Made by a program: the position numbers and the translations under genes. Below, piece by piece: positions 23,623-36,221 of a stretch of DNA of 64,000 bases; within the stretch, counting starts at the first letter, position 1, and every line of letters starts with the position of its first letter. The notes under the pieces were generated by a model. That model saw nothing but the letters and a program-made list of their open reading frames with translations, had not been told where the DNA came from and ran no database searches. The DNA is taken from assembly GCF_019649055.1 (NCBI RefSeq), contig NW_026570226.1:806001-870000 (forward strand), given 5' to 3'. The DNA comes from Paramacrobiotus metropolitanus. Lineage: Eukaryota > Tardigrada > Eutardigrada > Parachela > Macrobiotidae.

Positions 23623-26600
23623 TCACAGATACAGGCTCGCGGCAAATATAATATCACGCTTGAGCTTCAGGATACCTAGAATATTGAAACACATCCAATG
23701 TACGAATCGATCACCAATCGATAACTGCGGGCAAAAATGAAACAATATTATACTATATCGTGCCTACTGTACGCACCCGAGGTGAAGCGCTCTTCCAGCG
23801 GCTCATTACCGATAACCTTGGCCGCTGCAGCCATTTGCCGCAGTAGTTCTTCCAGTAACCGTAGGCAGCGTACAATGGTCCCTAACAAACCAATAGTGTT
23901 TGACATTCGTTCCACATGGATCGATTCCTTCCCTTACCTTCATAAATACCACTTTTGCAGATTTCGGCAAAGCTGGAACCATTACACCACTGTAGGCAAA
24001 TATCCATCAATTCGGGTTTGAGCTCGCGCGTAACGGCTTTTTCCTCTGGCACATCACATTCCTTGGAAACTGTCGCAATTTTCTTCGAGATCTCTTGAGC
24101 TTGCCGAAGGACACCCGATAACCGCTCATTGATCTTTGGCGCTTCATTGCCAAAAGATTTACTGTTCTCGGCTACGAAGCAGCTCAATAACGACACAACA
24201 TAGGCCGGCTCCAGGTCATTGAAGTGACCGGCGAAGAGCATTTCCGTCAACAAAAGTTCATCCGCACTGCAAATTTAGTAAACCCTTTTATGCTATGCTT
24301 CATTTCGTAATTAAAATAGCTTTAAAATAGCTGTAAGTTCCTTAACCATTTTATTCGAACTGTCTTCATTATATCCGATAACCTTATTTTCGGATGCGTA
24401 AAGCAATAACCAAACGGTCCAAACCCATCCATTGGTTGTTCGATCCCAGTCTAAAGCTGCCACTTGTATCACAAACCCAAGACTGACTTCTTATTTTTTC
24501 GAAAACTTAGCCAGAATAAAGCAATAAGCAGGGTATGTACCGGCTGTGTCCTTTTATCAATACTCCTAATAACACTACCCCGAAAGTAAATATAGTGTAA
24601 CTAACCAGAGCAGGTACAAGGTATACGCTAATCGGTTTAAAATACATACGGTAAAACTGTAACTTGTATTAAAATCCCCAGTGACCGCAATCAGTCACCG
24701 CATACTCTTATTCTGAATAACGCACTGATAGATCCTTCATGATAAAAAAAACACTGATAAATCGTTTATGACGCACCGAGAAAACAAAGCACCAATATCA
24801 TTCAGCGTTTAGGCCAATATGGGGATCGACTATCTAGCAAAAATTACCAAGGAAGCACAAAATTCCAGTCAGGCACTGTATTAGCATGACATAAATTATA
24901 AGGTAATAATTTATATTTTAATTTTAATACTTTGTACATGCGGTATTAGCCCTAAATTCCGATAACAATCACTACGAACGTACCGTACTACAATTAAAAG
25001 AAAACATGTCAGAGCGATTTCCTTATAGAGCGAACGCGGTAAAAGTATGTATATGTTCCCAGAGTACTGGCCTACTCTCACCTAGCGCCGCTTGCATAAG
25101 GCTTTGCCAGTCAGGATTATTCGATTGAAAATTCCGCAAAATATCTCTGTCAGTAAAGGGTAACGTGAGAGATGATCTTACCAGCTAATTTCACAGGCAG
25201 CTCGCCCTTTTAAAGAACATATGCCGTCGGCATTGCAGTAACCCAGTTTCTTCAGCACTCGAATTCGACTTTTCAGTTCATCATGCAGTCCCACTTTGGT
25301 AGTGTCCTTAACCTCTTTCTCCATTCTGGAAATGTCTTTCTCCAGTGAGATTTTCTTTTTATGGAGAAGCATCAGATCATCTTTGGCTGGATCACCATGG
25401 ATTGGTAGCGCCTTCATTCGGGCTTCCAAAACAGTCAACAATTTAACCGAGTCGGTGAATTTCTCATCTTTAATTTTCATGTGGTTAACAGGGTCAAGTG
25501 CGGGCATACCATCCGGAAACCGCTTGTGAACCTCCTAATCACAAATACAGATTTAATTTAATGCAAGATTTAACGATTATCGAACAATTCATTAAACGCT
25601 AGCTTTTACTATGAAAAAGTCAAACAACTTTTCAACTCATACATGCCACTAACAGACACTTGCCAAGTAAAAACTTGAATTGCGAAAACATACCTTCAGA
25701 GACTTCAACAACTGCAATCGTCCGTCTTTGTTTGACAGATCTTCTGGTACATACAGCTTCAAGCTGCTCAAAGCCTGAATAGCTCCAAGGTTTGCTTTGA
25801 TTATCTGTGAATGTAAAGTAAGATAGTGGGATCCAGACACAATAAAGTTGACAATAAAGTGGTCACTCACCAAAGCATCTTTCGCCTCTTGTATGCTAAC
25901 AGGCTTTAAATAGCTGAGACCATCTGATCCTTCCAGATTGGCCAAATCTCTGACAGGCAGCGCTACTATCAAGCAAATTTCGGAGTTCTCAGCGCTCTTA
26001 TCTTTTTTCTTTTCGCTTTTGGTTTTCTTGTATTGTAGGAACGGACACCAACCGAAATCCATCTCGTTGTGCCTCAGCTGCAAGAACCAATCCTCAATAA
26101 AAATATTCGCTTCTTGCGCAAAGTCATTTCACCGCAATCTTCCATAAACAACCAAACGCAGAACGAATTGCATTTTGTGAACAACCGGATTACGAAAATT
26201 TAACATAAGACCGAACTAAAAGATGCTCCCAAAATGTACACCTACACGTAGCAACCGTCCCGGTGTTAACCAGGCCAAAACATTTTCCTCGCTGGTGATG
26301 ATTTCTTGCACCGTTTTGGTCAACCGCGTCACTTCGTTTAGAATACGAAAGTACTGACTTAAGTCTTCGGGTCGAGGTATCACCAGTTTCTCCAATTCCT
26401 CTTTCTTCTTCGATATTTCTAAAGACGGCAAAATTAAAAGACAAATTACTCAAACAATTCCGTACGTCGAAATTTTCTTCTTTTATTTGTTTGCCCTTTT
26501 AATACGATAATCAATGCCGTATGACAACCACAATAATTGCTTTACCGGCAATGAAATTCACAAATACCATGCATCACAGTTAAGGAAACTATGTTTGCAT

Positions 26601-29573
26601 AGTATTCACAATCCACTAACCTTCGAGTGTTTTGGGAACATCGGCATAACTCTGGTACTGCAAGAAAGACCTCTCCAATATATATTCAGGAGAGATTCCG
26701 TCAACTCGTAGAAGATTCAGGATCATATTATATGTCAACCGAAAAGCGCTTTTTAACGGATCGGCGCTGCCCTATAATAAAAATTTCAAACTCGAATAAA
26801 ACGGGAAATATTCCCGATCGTTCGAAACTTCGAATTATTTACTTTGACAATGTTTTTCAAAACCGCCGAGGGAATCTGTTCGTCCACTTGGATTAACACA
26901 ATGCCACGAGTATCGATTCCTCGACGTCCGGCACGACCACTCATCTGAATAAATTCGTTGGAAGTAATCTACAAAAAGAATCCATTTTAATTGCTCAGCT
27001 AATTGTAAATACTTCTTTACATTTATGGATACACGGCAATTGTCAATCAGCAAATCATAAATAAATCAGGCACTCACAAATCTGTTCTCCTTTCCGTCGA
27101 ATTTCCTCAAACTAGTGAACAAAACTGTTCTTGCTGGCATGTTTAAACCCATAGCAAACGTCTCGGTGGCAAACAATACCTAACAAGCAAACAAGAAAAA
27201 TAAACTATAGCTGGTAACCGCTGGTGCTGAAAAGGTGTATGGTCTCCGTTCTGAAAGTAAGCCCAAATAAACCCATTTAAACATACTTTAATCAATCCTT
27301 CTTGAAACAACAGCTCAATTGTTTCTTTGATTAAGGGCAACAGCCCAGAATGATGGATACCGATGCCACGTTTGAGAAGAGGAACGGTATTGAGAATCTG
27401 AGGCAATTTGCGCTCATCCGGCGATAATACTTCGATTGCGTTTTTAAACACGGCATCGACCATTTCTTTTTCTTCATCCGTATTAAAGTCCATTTTGTGC
27501 ATGCTGGTAGCGTACTGCTCACATTCGCGTCGGTTGAAGGAAAAGACAATAACTGGTTCGTAATTTCTTTCCATAACCATCTGCACCAACTTCGTTACGG
27601 TGGCTTGGCCTAAAATGCATAAATCGATTCCACTAAAATCAAGCAATGGATTCGAATTTATTTTTCATCAACCAAACCTGATTTGTTGCGATGGGCTTGT
27701 TGCTTTCTGCTTAATTCATCCGATGTAGATCCTTCCTGTAAATGCTGCATGGCGGTTGCGAAATTCGCTTCTCTGTACAGGATACACACACGTAAAAATT
27801 GCAGTCAGGAAGAAAAAAAGCGGAATACATAAGATTTATGATAAGAAGACATCTCAGCCACTGTTACGCAAAACATATCTCATCTTCGCTTCAAATTGAC
27901 CATCAGTATCGATCTCGCTTACTAAGTAAAATAATAGCACGTCACATATCGGCCAAAAAGCGAACTAGTGATCACCGTTAAAGTGATGCGATTCTTACCG
28001 GAAGTTCCTGTTCTCGTCCATGATGAGATAGAGCCCTTTACTTCCAGCCGGATACAAATACTGTTGTAAGGGCACGGGACGGTGTTCTGTGTACACGACG
28101 TGACAGGGTTGTTTGTGCAGCCAGGCTATCCATTCCGCCAGCTGAATGGCATTGGGAATTGTGGCGGACAAGAAGACGAATCTGACTTTATCTGGTAAGA
28201 GGATAATTGTTTCTTCCCATACGACACCTGTATCGAAATCAAACATCCATTTACACCCAGTCAGCCTGCCAAAGTTTGCGCTTTATACCTCTCTCCGGAT
28301 CGCGCATGTAATGAATTTCATCGAATATCACCCATCCGACTTCACGCATTATCTAAGAAAACCATTTCAGGGTAAAAAATTATAAGTTATTAATTACGCA
28401 CTGTTATTTATAATTTTTTTTTATTTATAATTTTTTACCCTGAAATGGTTTTCAGAAAACCATTTCAGGGTAAAAAATTATAAATAAAAAAAAATATAAA
28501 TAAGAGTGCGTAATTAATAACTTCATTTAAAAAACAATATCACCAACAATATTTCATTCATAAAAATTATAAAAACATAAAAATAAGTTAAATTCCATGA
28601 AAGAAATACCGTGGCGTACCTCATTTCCGCGGTAAAGCATGCTCCTTAAAATCTGAAACCACAAAAAAATTCCGCGCTACGTACACAGCGTTCCGACAAT
28701 TTAAAGCCTAAAAAATTATGTCAAAATCTAAATACAAATGTACAATCCTACCTCAGTGGTCATAATCAGCACGCTCGCATTGGGATTTATAGTGATATCG
28801 CCAGTCATGAGACCGACTTGCTCCTGGAAATGGTCCATCATTTCCCGATATTTCTGGTTACTCAAGGCTTTTATGGGTGATGTGTAAATAACACGTTGAT
28901 TGTTTTTTAAGCCTTTCGCGATAGCATACCTGCAGAAGAAAAAGTAAACAAGGTAAACGCAATGAGCTTCGATTGCGTAATCACCACTCGCACTGTTCCA
29001 CTCACTCTGCAACCACTGTTTTCCCCGCCGATGTGTGAGCCGCCACCAGCACCGATTGTAGATTATCAATGCAGAGGATGGCCTGCGTCTGGAAAGAGTC
29101 CAGAACGAATTTATACTCGCGGAGCGGCGGGCCTTGACGGGGCTGGAGCGGAATGTAGTCGGCGCCCGGAGGGATGGCCACTTCGTGGATGCATGACACC
29201 AGTCCAGGAATGGAGCGTACTTCCATTCGGTGGAATTTCTGATTATCTTGCAGTTCCACCGTGTCCATCGACAGGCATGCCCGTTTCGATAGAGAATTCG
29301 AGGAGGTATCCATTCTTTCAGGTGAGGGACTCTGATGGACCCTTTTGGTTCCTCCATACATCAATCGCGAACCTAGGGGAAATGCCAACTCGTTACCAAC
29401 TACCAAGCATCGGAAATATGTCAGAGTTCTATCATAGACACACCTGAAGAAGTCCCTTGGATCAAGTATTCATCGCCTTCTTCGTCACTATCCAGATCCT
29501 CATGTGCGTCCGCATTGATATCCGAACTAGATGGAAGATCGTCCGAAGCAATGGCGTTTTCAATCGTCGACAT
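23623..29573 (-). CDS. MTREX: Exosome-associated RNA helicase MTR4 (SKIV2L2)
   Basis: MTR4 is the Ski2-like 3'-5' RNA helicase that feeds nuclear RNAs to the exosome. Eighteen exons, all phase-consistent, give 1,042 residues (family about 1,040): 29573-29444, 29372-29006, 28929-28752, 28652-28620, 28352-28289, 28227-27999, 27772-27678, 27609-27287, 27179-27078, 26968-26843, 26771-26621, 26418-26246, 26077-25871, 25804-25694, 25534-25182, 24266-23938, 23881-23777, 23675-23623. Motifs in order: Walker [62 protein letters not shown]. The KOW/arch region (PGRLLR, then MDFGW) follows. The C-terminal DSHCT helices end in [13 protein letters not shown], the family's invariant tail. The fourth exon is only 33 bases. 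Intron 5 contains a palindrome. Confidence 0.96.
28358..28523. repeat. Palindromic element in an MTR4 intron, plus an extra partial copy
   Basis: From 28384 to 28523 the sequence is a near-perfect palindrome. Arms of about 70 bases start AAGTTATTAATTACGCACT and meet at CCTGAAATGGTTTTC. The inner motif AAACCATTTCAGGGTAAAAA also occurs at 28358-28378, so one unit is present three times. The surrounding DNA is very AT-rich. Confidence 0.85.
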
Positions 29574-29980
29574 TATTATGTTGCCTCGTTCACTTCTCTC
29601 AGTCAGCTCACATACTCCGGTCTACCGCTGCAACAAATAATATTATTTTGAAACCTGCCACTCTATCAGTTTGGAATTTTCCGCAGAAAGTTTACTAATG
29701 AAACACTAGACTCCATGCACTATTACAAAGCCAGAAAAAAGTTTCTCATGAAGCTGGAAACCAGAAAGTACTTACGAGTTGCAGCTGACTTAAAATCAAA
29801 AGTAACTTGCAAAAATAAAAACTGAAGTGTTTTTCACAGTTTTTGAATCGGAAGTGCCGGATCGGAGCCAGACCGGAAGTGCTACATATAAAAGTGACTG
29901 CCATTCTAGGGCGAGCGAACAGCTCACGAATTTTAAAATTCGAATTTACAGTACCTACTCCGATTATTTTGACTAAATAA

Positions 29981-30699
29981 GTACGAGTACTACGTGCGCC
30001 ACTTAGGCCTTGTCCCGAATTCAAAGCGAATCTCGTTATGGTACGGTTGCTCAACCGCACGAGGTGGCTGTATGCAGTGGCCACGCCTACAGATACGGTA
30101 CGCGAAGCCACCTCGCGAGGTGGAGTTGCTGTATCGCAACGAGATTCGCTTTGAATTCGGGACGAGGCCTTACTGTATGCCAGGAGGCGCTTTTGAAAAG
30201 CAGTTTGTGGAATTACCAAAACAGCTGCGCATTGGGCAACCCCCGCAGGTTTGATGTTTTTTCGATTTGTTCAAATTCATACAATCCTGCGTACCATAGC
30301 TTGAAAAATGCAGAAAAAAAAGTTAAGTTTGAAAACGAAAAGTCTATAAGCAAAAAGTTTTGAAAGAAACGTTTGATTTGCGATTTAAGAGAATTTCGTT
30401 CAGCATGGAGGTCTACGAGGCGGTTTGCCATAGACCGCTATGCTGAACGAAATTCTCTTCAATCGCAAATCAAACGTTTCTTTCAAAACTTTTTGCTTAT
30501 AGACTTTTCGTTTTCAAACTTAACTTTTTTTTCTGCATTTTTTAAGCTATGGTACGCACGGATTGTATGAATTTGAACAAATCGAAAAAACACCAAACCT
30601 GCGGGGGTTGCCCAATGCGCAGCTGTTTTGGTAATTCCACAAACTGCTTTTCAAAAGCGCCTCCTGGCATACAGTAAGTGGCGTACGTACTACTTGTAC
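29981..30699. repeat. Large fold-back palindrome
   Basis: The left arm ends at 30406 (CGTTCAGCAT) and the right arm starts at 30440 (ATGCTGAACG). From there both arms match outward almost without gaps: AAACGTTTGATTTGCG, CTTAACTTTTTT, GGGTTGCCCAATGCGC, GGCGCTTTTGAAAAGCAG, ACTGTATGCCAGG, CGCCACTTA. The 33-base centre contains its own GGTCTA/TAGACC stem. The left arm is interrupted by a separate 164-base element. Mostly identical arms suggest a recent inverted duplication or fold-back transposon. Confidence 0.9.
30006..30169. mobile_element. Small inverted-repeat element (MITE-like) with TTA target duplication
   Basis: The ends are complementary over 32 bases with one mismatch, starting GGCCTTGTCCCGAATTC and ending GAATTCGGGACGAGGCC. 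The interior is also partly palindromic. TTA flanks both sides (30003-30005 and 30170-30172). The uninterrupted opposite arm of the host palindrome (CCACTTACTG on the complement near 30672) shows a single TTA, so this is an insertion with a 3-base target duplication. GGCC-type ends plus a TTA duplication fit PIF/Harbinger MITEs; no transposase is encoded. Confidence 0.85.
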
Positions 30700-31404
30700 C
30701 TTGGTGCTACACTGCACACTGTGCAGTTTTTTACTAGTTAGTAATCCTAATTTGTAACTCGTAAGTATTGTTTTTACTCGTAATTTGTCATTATTTAACA
30801 ACTGTCAACTGGTAAAATTTAGCCTGCTAGTTGCAAGCACAGCGAATGTTAACTGAGCCAAACAAAAGCTAACAGGTAAGCCACAAATATCTAAATATCG
30901 TGGATTGTTGTGGAAAAAAAAATGAGACTCTGATTCCCGGCTATTGCATGGAAGCAAATACAAATTCGTGCAGCAGTGTTTAGAGTACAGTATTGCACAC
31001 AGGAAAGTGTTCTCTGGAATCTGGGGTCTAACTGCAAGTGAAAATAAGTGTTGCCTAATAAACATCGTAACATTCATGGGCTCTGTAAATACGCCTGCGT
31101 ATTTTAGCAGATCAAGGAACCACGAAACCTTAAAAATCAACCAATTAATCGTAAGCTGTGCACATAAAATCGGGCAACAATTATTAGCATTAAGAAATTA
31201 TTACTAAATTGCATAAGTGTCGACGGATGCCGCGCAATTGCAACACGCACATCAGTGTTTGGATGTTCCACTCGTGCCTTTACAATAATTAGAATGTACG
31301 ATATTGCAGTAATATAGATATTGTATAATGCATATAGTTATATCTATATACAAGAAACAGCTGCGGCTTCGCCTCCGCGTTTCTTGTGATCCACGGCCCG
31401 AATC
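30700..31404. other. Spacer between fold-back and minisatellite
   Basis: AT-rich with overlapping short ORFs on both strands at 30805-31207, none with recognisable similarity or good splice signals. No gene is supported. Confidence 0.45.
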
Positions 31405-32582
31405 AACGAATAGCTCAGTTGCTCATTCACGTAGCGTTTCGGGCACTGGATAGTGGTAGTAGCTTGGTAGCTCTCTCACTCAGGTAGCGATTTTGCTCAC
31501 TGGACAGTGGTAGCTCGGTAACTAACTCACTCAATGAGCGATTTTGATCTCTGGACAGTAGTGGCAGCTCGGTAACTTACTCAGTTAGCGATTCTGCTCA
31601 CTGGACAGTAGTGGTAGCTCGGTAACTTACTCAGTTAGCGATTCTGTTCACTGGACAGTAGTGGTAGCTCGGTAACTCACTCAGTTAGCGATTCTGCTCA
31701 CTGGACAGTGGTAGCTCGGTAACTTACTCAGTTAGTGATTCTGCTCACTGGACAGTAGTGGTAGCTCGGTAACTTATTCAGTTAGCGATTCTGCTCACTG
31801 GACAGTGGTAGCTCGGTAACTTACTCAGTTAGTGATTCTGCTCACTGGACAGTAGTGGTAGCTCGGTAACTTATTCAGTTAGCGATTCTGTTCACTGGAC
31901 AGTAGTGGTAGCTCGGTAACTTATTCAGTTAGCGATTCTGCTCACTGGACAGTGGTAGCTCGGTAACATACTCACTTAGTTAGCGATTCTGCTCACTGGA
32001 CAGTAGTGGTAGCTCGGTAACTTATTCAGTTAGCGATTCTGCTCACTGGACAGTAGTGGTAGCTCGGTAACTTATTCAGTTAGCGATTCTGCTCACTGGA
32101 CAGTGGTAGCTCGGTAACATACTCACTTAGTTAGCGATTCTGCTCACTGGACAGTAGTGGTAGCTCGGTAACTTATTCAGTTAGCGATTCTGCTCACTGG
32201 ACAGTAGTGGTAGCTCGGTAACTTATTCAGTTAGCGATTCTGCTCACTGGACAGTAGTGGTAGCTCGGTAACTTACTCAGTTAGTGATTCTGCTCACTGG
32301 ACAGTAGTGGTAGCTCGGTAACTTATTCAGTTAGCGATTCTGCTCACTGGACAGTAGTGGTAGCTCGGTAACTTATTCAGTTAGCGATTCTGCTCACTGG
32401 ACAGTGGTAGCTCGGTAACATACTCACTTAGTTAGCGATTCTGCTCACTGGACAGTAGTGGTAGCTCGGTAACTTACTCAGTTAATGATTCTGCTCACTG
32501 GACAGTGGTAGCTCGGTAACTTACATCTTACTCAGTTAGTGATTCTGCTCACTGGACAGTGGTAGCTCGCTCACTCACTCAC
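31405..32582. repeat. Minisatellite of about 50-bp units
   Basis: About 23 head-to-tail copies of a 50-base unit (CTCGGTAACTTATTCAGTTA, then GCGATTCTGCTCACTGGACA and GTAGTGGTAG). Variants lack one GTA (47 bases) or carry ACATACTCACTTAGTTAG in the middle (about 51 bases). Short and long types alternate in higher-order runs, for example at 31942-32160. The first and last units are diverged. There is no open frame through it. Confidence 0.95.
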
Positions 32583-33646
32583 CATTAAATAATACAAATG
32601 CGGCTGTTTGCAATTCTAGCAATTGCTTAGAAGGATGGTCCTGCCAAAATCGAACAGCCCGATGTCCGTATGGTCAATACCTACCATTATATTAAAAATT
32701 TGCCGACAACAAAAATCGAAAAATTAACTTGTGATTACTTAATTTTGTGGTTGGTGTTGTACGAAAATAAGTTTAATTTATTCCGTTTAATATGCGTATT
32801 TAATAATTTTTGTTGCATATTGTATTCAGGCAAAATTTTTCTAAGTTCCAAGGTCACCTTGAAACTGGGTTGGATCGTTTGCGGCATCGTGCCGGCACGA
32901 TTCTGATCGAGCGTATTCAAAAACAAAAGTCATGTGACGCAGTTCTGGACCACGGCCGATCTAACTGTGGTATCAGATTTTTTAAAACGTTCTTGGTTAG
33001 AGAGATCTCCAGACTGTGGGGAGGCCGCGCGTAATATTGATCTTCTTCCTAATATATATCTATACCTATATAGATTATATATTTATCTATATATATATAT
33101 ATATCTATATATATTTATATCTATATATATTGATTAAATATGCGCAGGCATATTGTAGCATGTATTCCGCGTATAGCGAAATCCAAGGACTGTAGTGGAG
33201 ACTTTGGAGCATGTAAGTATAGTACTTGAGAATGCCTGCATGGAAATCCAAAAGCTGTAAGAACGCGTTCACATTATTATTTTTGAAGTTTTCGTTATCG
33301 TGTAATCTTATAAGTCCCTAACCATTACAATTTGATGCAGATTATTAATCAGCACTCGTATAGGTAATTTGGTACGTACAATAATAATATCCGGCAAAAC
33401 ACAAGGAGGACGCGCACTGACATGTGCCGGTGTACGTACAGGATTTAAGAATGCAGAGCGACAATTCGCGAACTTTCTCAGCTGGTACGCCCACAAGAGG
33501 AGCAACGATTTTGATCAACATTTAAAGGCTTCGCAGTGTGCCCTTCCATTTAGTTCACATCTTGCAGCTTGCAAACCACCCAGTCCTTGTTTACCGGCTT
33601 TTACTTGGAAAATCCCATTTCGTAGTTTTCTCCCTAACGATTCACC
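32583..33646. other. Spacer upstream of GST 1
   Basis: No supported gene. It includes the AT microsatellite at 33052-33136. Overlapping ORFs on both strands at 33308-33716 run into the GST start in another frame and are unsupported. The GST 1 promoter should lie in the right part. Confidence 0.45.
33052..33136. repeat. AT-rich microsatellite (TATATC/TA)n
   Basis: A run of TATATATCTATA-type repeats covers about 85 bases. Confidence 0.9.
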
Positions 33647-35268
33647 ATGGCACCAAAGTATAAGCTGGTTTACTTCGATGCCCGCGGACGTGCTGAACCT
33701 GCCCGCTGGGTTTTAGCCTACGCTGGCGTTGACTATGAAGATCATCGCATCCCGAAAGATCAGTGGCCCACTCTGAAATCCACCGCTCCCTTCGGACAGG
33801 TGCCCTATCTGGAGGTGGATGGCAAACCGCTGCCCCAGAGTCTGAGCTTGACTCGTTATCTGGCTCGCCAGCACAAGCTGGTTGGCAAGGATGACTGGGA
33901 AGCAGCTCAGGTACAGTACCTTGCACAGTTTCTGATTAATTTTCACATGGCGTGTGTATGTATGTGTTGTTCCTATATGCGAGTACAGTAAGTAATTTCC
34001 CGGCCCCGGCTGATAGTTTTCCGTTTGCAGGCCGACGCTCTCGTGGATTACGTTCAAGGTACCGTAAAATGCTGTATCATTTCGGTCGATAATCATTTCA
34101 CAAACCCGATATCGCTAGCCATGCTCTGCATAGTGAAGGGACGTGTTTGCATTGTGCTACCCAACGGCTGCAGTTGACAATATGCATATTTATTCATTTC
34201 AAAACCGGTATTCGCGTGTGAAATTTTATGCAGTTTTTTACCACACTGATGCATGCAGGCAGTAAATTTGAATACATTGAACGGTTCTCGCCTGAAAGCA
34301 GCGTAATACAAAAGGTGATAAATTTCAAGCCATTGAAAATTATTTTAATTTTCTTTCACGGTTTGTTCGTTTAGAAATGGCCGTTAATTGTTTGACGTGA
34401 TACGATGTCTGCTCTTACAACTGATTCTTTTAAAAAATTTACCAGTTCTATTTTCGTGATAATAAACTACAATTCTTCAAAATATTATAATACTTTTTTG
34501 ATACTTATTGTTAGGTGAGGACATTGCAGGTGTACATGATCTGTAGCGATAGGTGCTGAATGGTGTTCGCATGACCTTTGTTTTGATCTACTACAATATG
34601 CAAAGTATGTGCAGTCTGCAGAGAACTGACATTGAAGTGGGTAGGTTACGAAAACAGAAGCATAAGAATGATAACATTGTTGACGACGTCGTAACTTTTT
34701 TTTTCTAGACCACAGATAGTTATACTCGTTAAAAGAAATTTTTTAAATTATTAAGTTGGGTTAGTATAAGATTGAGTTTGGTAAATAAATATCTGTAGTT
34801 CTGGCTGTACGAGTACTTCTCGTATTGTACTTCTGAAAGAGCGTTTGGTGACCTTAACAACTTGGCTCTTATGCGAGTAAATTCTAACAGTTAATTTCTC
34901 GTGCTAGTAATTAGTTTTGTAAGTGTAGTCCTCTTGCAGATTCTTTGAAGCCATTGATGGCCATTTTTCACGAACAAGACGAGGGTAAGAAGAGCAAGCT
35001 GAAAGAGGCCTTCGTGAAGGAGCAGATCCAACCGTATCTGCAGGGACTGGAGCGCAAGCTGCAGGAGAACAACAACGGCGACGGTTTCTTCATTGGGAGT
35101 GGACCCACCTGGGCTGATTTCGTGGTGGTTGTCGCTCTGGATGGCATTCTGGGCATGGAAAGCACTCTGTTGGACAAGTTCCCCAAACTGAAGGCCCATA
35201 ACCAGCGCGTCCATGAACTGAAGGGCATCAAGGAGTGGATCGCCAAGCGTCCCAACACTCCCATGTAA
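33647..35268 (+). CDS. Sigma-class glutathione S-transferase 1
   Basis: Cytosolic glutathione transferase: conjugates glutathione to electrophiles or isomerises prostaglandin-like substrates. Exons 33647-33910, 34031-34058 (only 28 bases) and 34940-35268 join in frame to 206 residues, the normal length. The N-terminal thioredoxin fold begins YKLVYFDARGRAEPARW, with Tyr in the catalytic position, and carries FGQVPYLEVDGKPLPQS, which binds glutathione. The C-terminal helical domain has GSGPTWADFVV and ends EWIAKRPNTPM. The start has an ideal Kozak context (TTCACCATGG). AATAAA at about 35441 fits the mRNA end. The 881-base last intron shows no gene. Confidence 0.95.
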
Positions 35269-36221
35269 TCCGACTTCCGGTTTCGGTCGTATGTTGAGCA
35301 TGTACTTTCCGGTGCTGACATCAAATTTTGTTTAGCGCAGCTGTTCTCTAGCATTAAATGTAGTAGTTTGGGTGTTGGTTAAAGTTCCTTTTTGCTGTTT
35401 TCTGTCATGCGTAGTATAAGCGGGAAGTGCACATTCATTTAATAAAAAGCGCTTTAAAAATTCGGATTATCGAACACTGTACTTACTTAATTACTATTGC
35501 AGTAATAACTCACCAAGTACAATTTAATTCAAACGTAGAATCGTTTTCATTGTCCGTTAGCAATTAGGTACAGCACTATGCCACTACGAGTAGCATTTCA
35601 AAGTGTAGAAAAACGACCATAATAATGTTACTCGTATGTAGAAAGTTCTAAAGATAAGTACGATATGCTATACTTCTACTGTAAAAATGTACGATGTCCT
35701 ATACAGTCGGATAACCTATTTAACATTACGAGTCGGCGTAATTTTTTAGGTTCCCGAAGTTAATTTTTCCAGTAAATAAACATACTTCTAAGTTCTACAG
35801 CTTTTCAACTGTGTGTTTGTATATTGTCTTGAAACCAAAATTAAATAATGCAAATATCGTTAAATGTAGTACGAGTAGTTATTCTTTATTTAATTAGACA
35901 TCAAAACCGAACTGAACATGCAGAGTATGTACACTGTATCAGCTACCAAGCAAAAATAGTGCCATGCAAAAATTACGAACCTACGGCAGCTTTGTCGAAA
36001 CCAGGCTTTGCCTCACATACGAGCTTACAATTAGGTAATTTATTTGATCGCTCTTGTCGAGTGCCAGTGATAGGCTCCCAAAAAAATTATTCCAGCAGTT
36101 ATCAAGCGCAGTAAATAAATAAACGTATGCGAAGCACAACACTAGCGTGCAGTTGCACTCTTCAAATACCGAGTAGTGCGTAAGAAAATGCTTGATTTAT
36201 TGAAATTATTGGTAATTTTTG
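35269..36221. other. Spacer between the two convergent GST genes
   Basis: About 950 bases of AT-rich DNA with a polyadenylation signal for GST 1. No gene is supported. Confidence 0.5.

Noticed and set aside
28962-29447. 161-codon plus-strand ORF
   Set aside because: Antisense to MTR4 exon 2, which carries the con­served Walker A motif on the other strand.
29994-30801. ORFs on both strands across the fold-back
   Set aside because: Mirror copies of the same sequence in the two arms; they follow from the palindrome and have no family signal.
31405-32582. CRISPR-like array
   Set aside because: Units are directly adjacent with no unique spacers, and the DNA is eukaryotic; it is a minisatellite.
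33369-33716. 115-codon ORF overlapping the GST 1 start
   Set aside because: Different frame from the clear GST start, no similarity, and a competing minus-strand ORF covers the same place.
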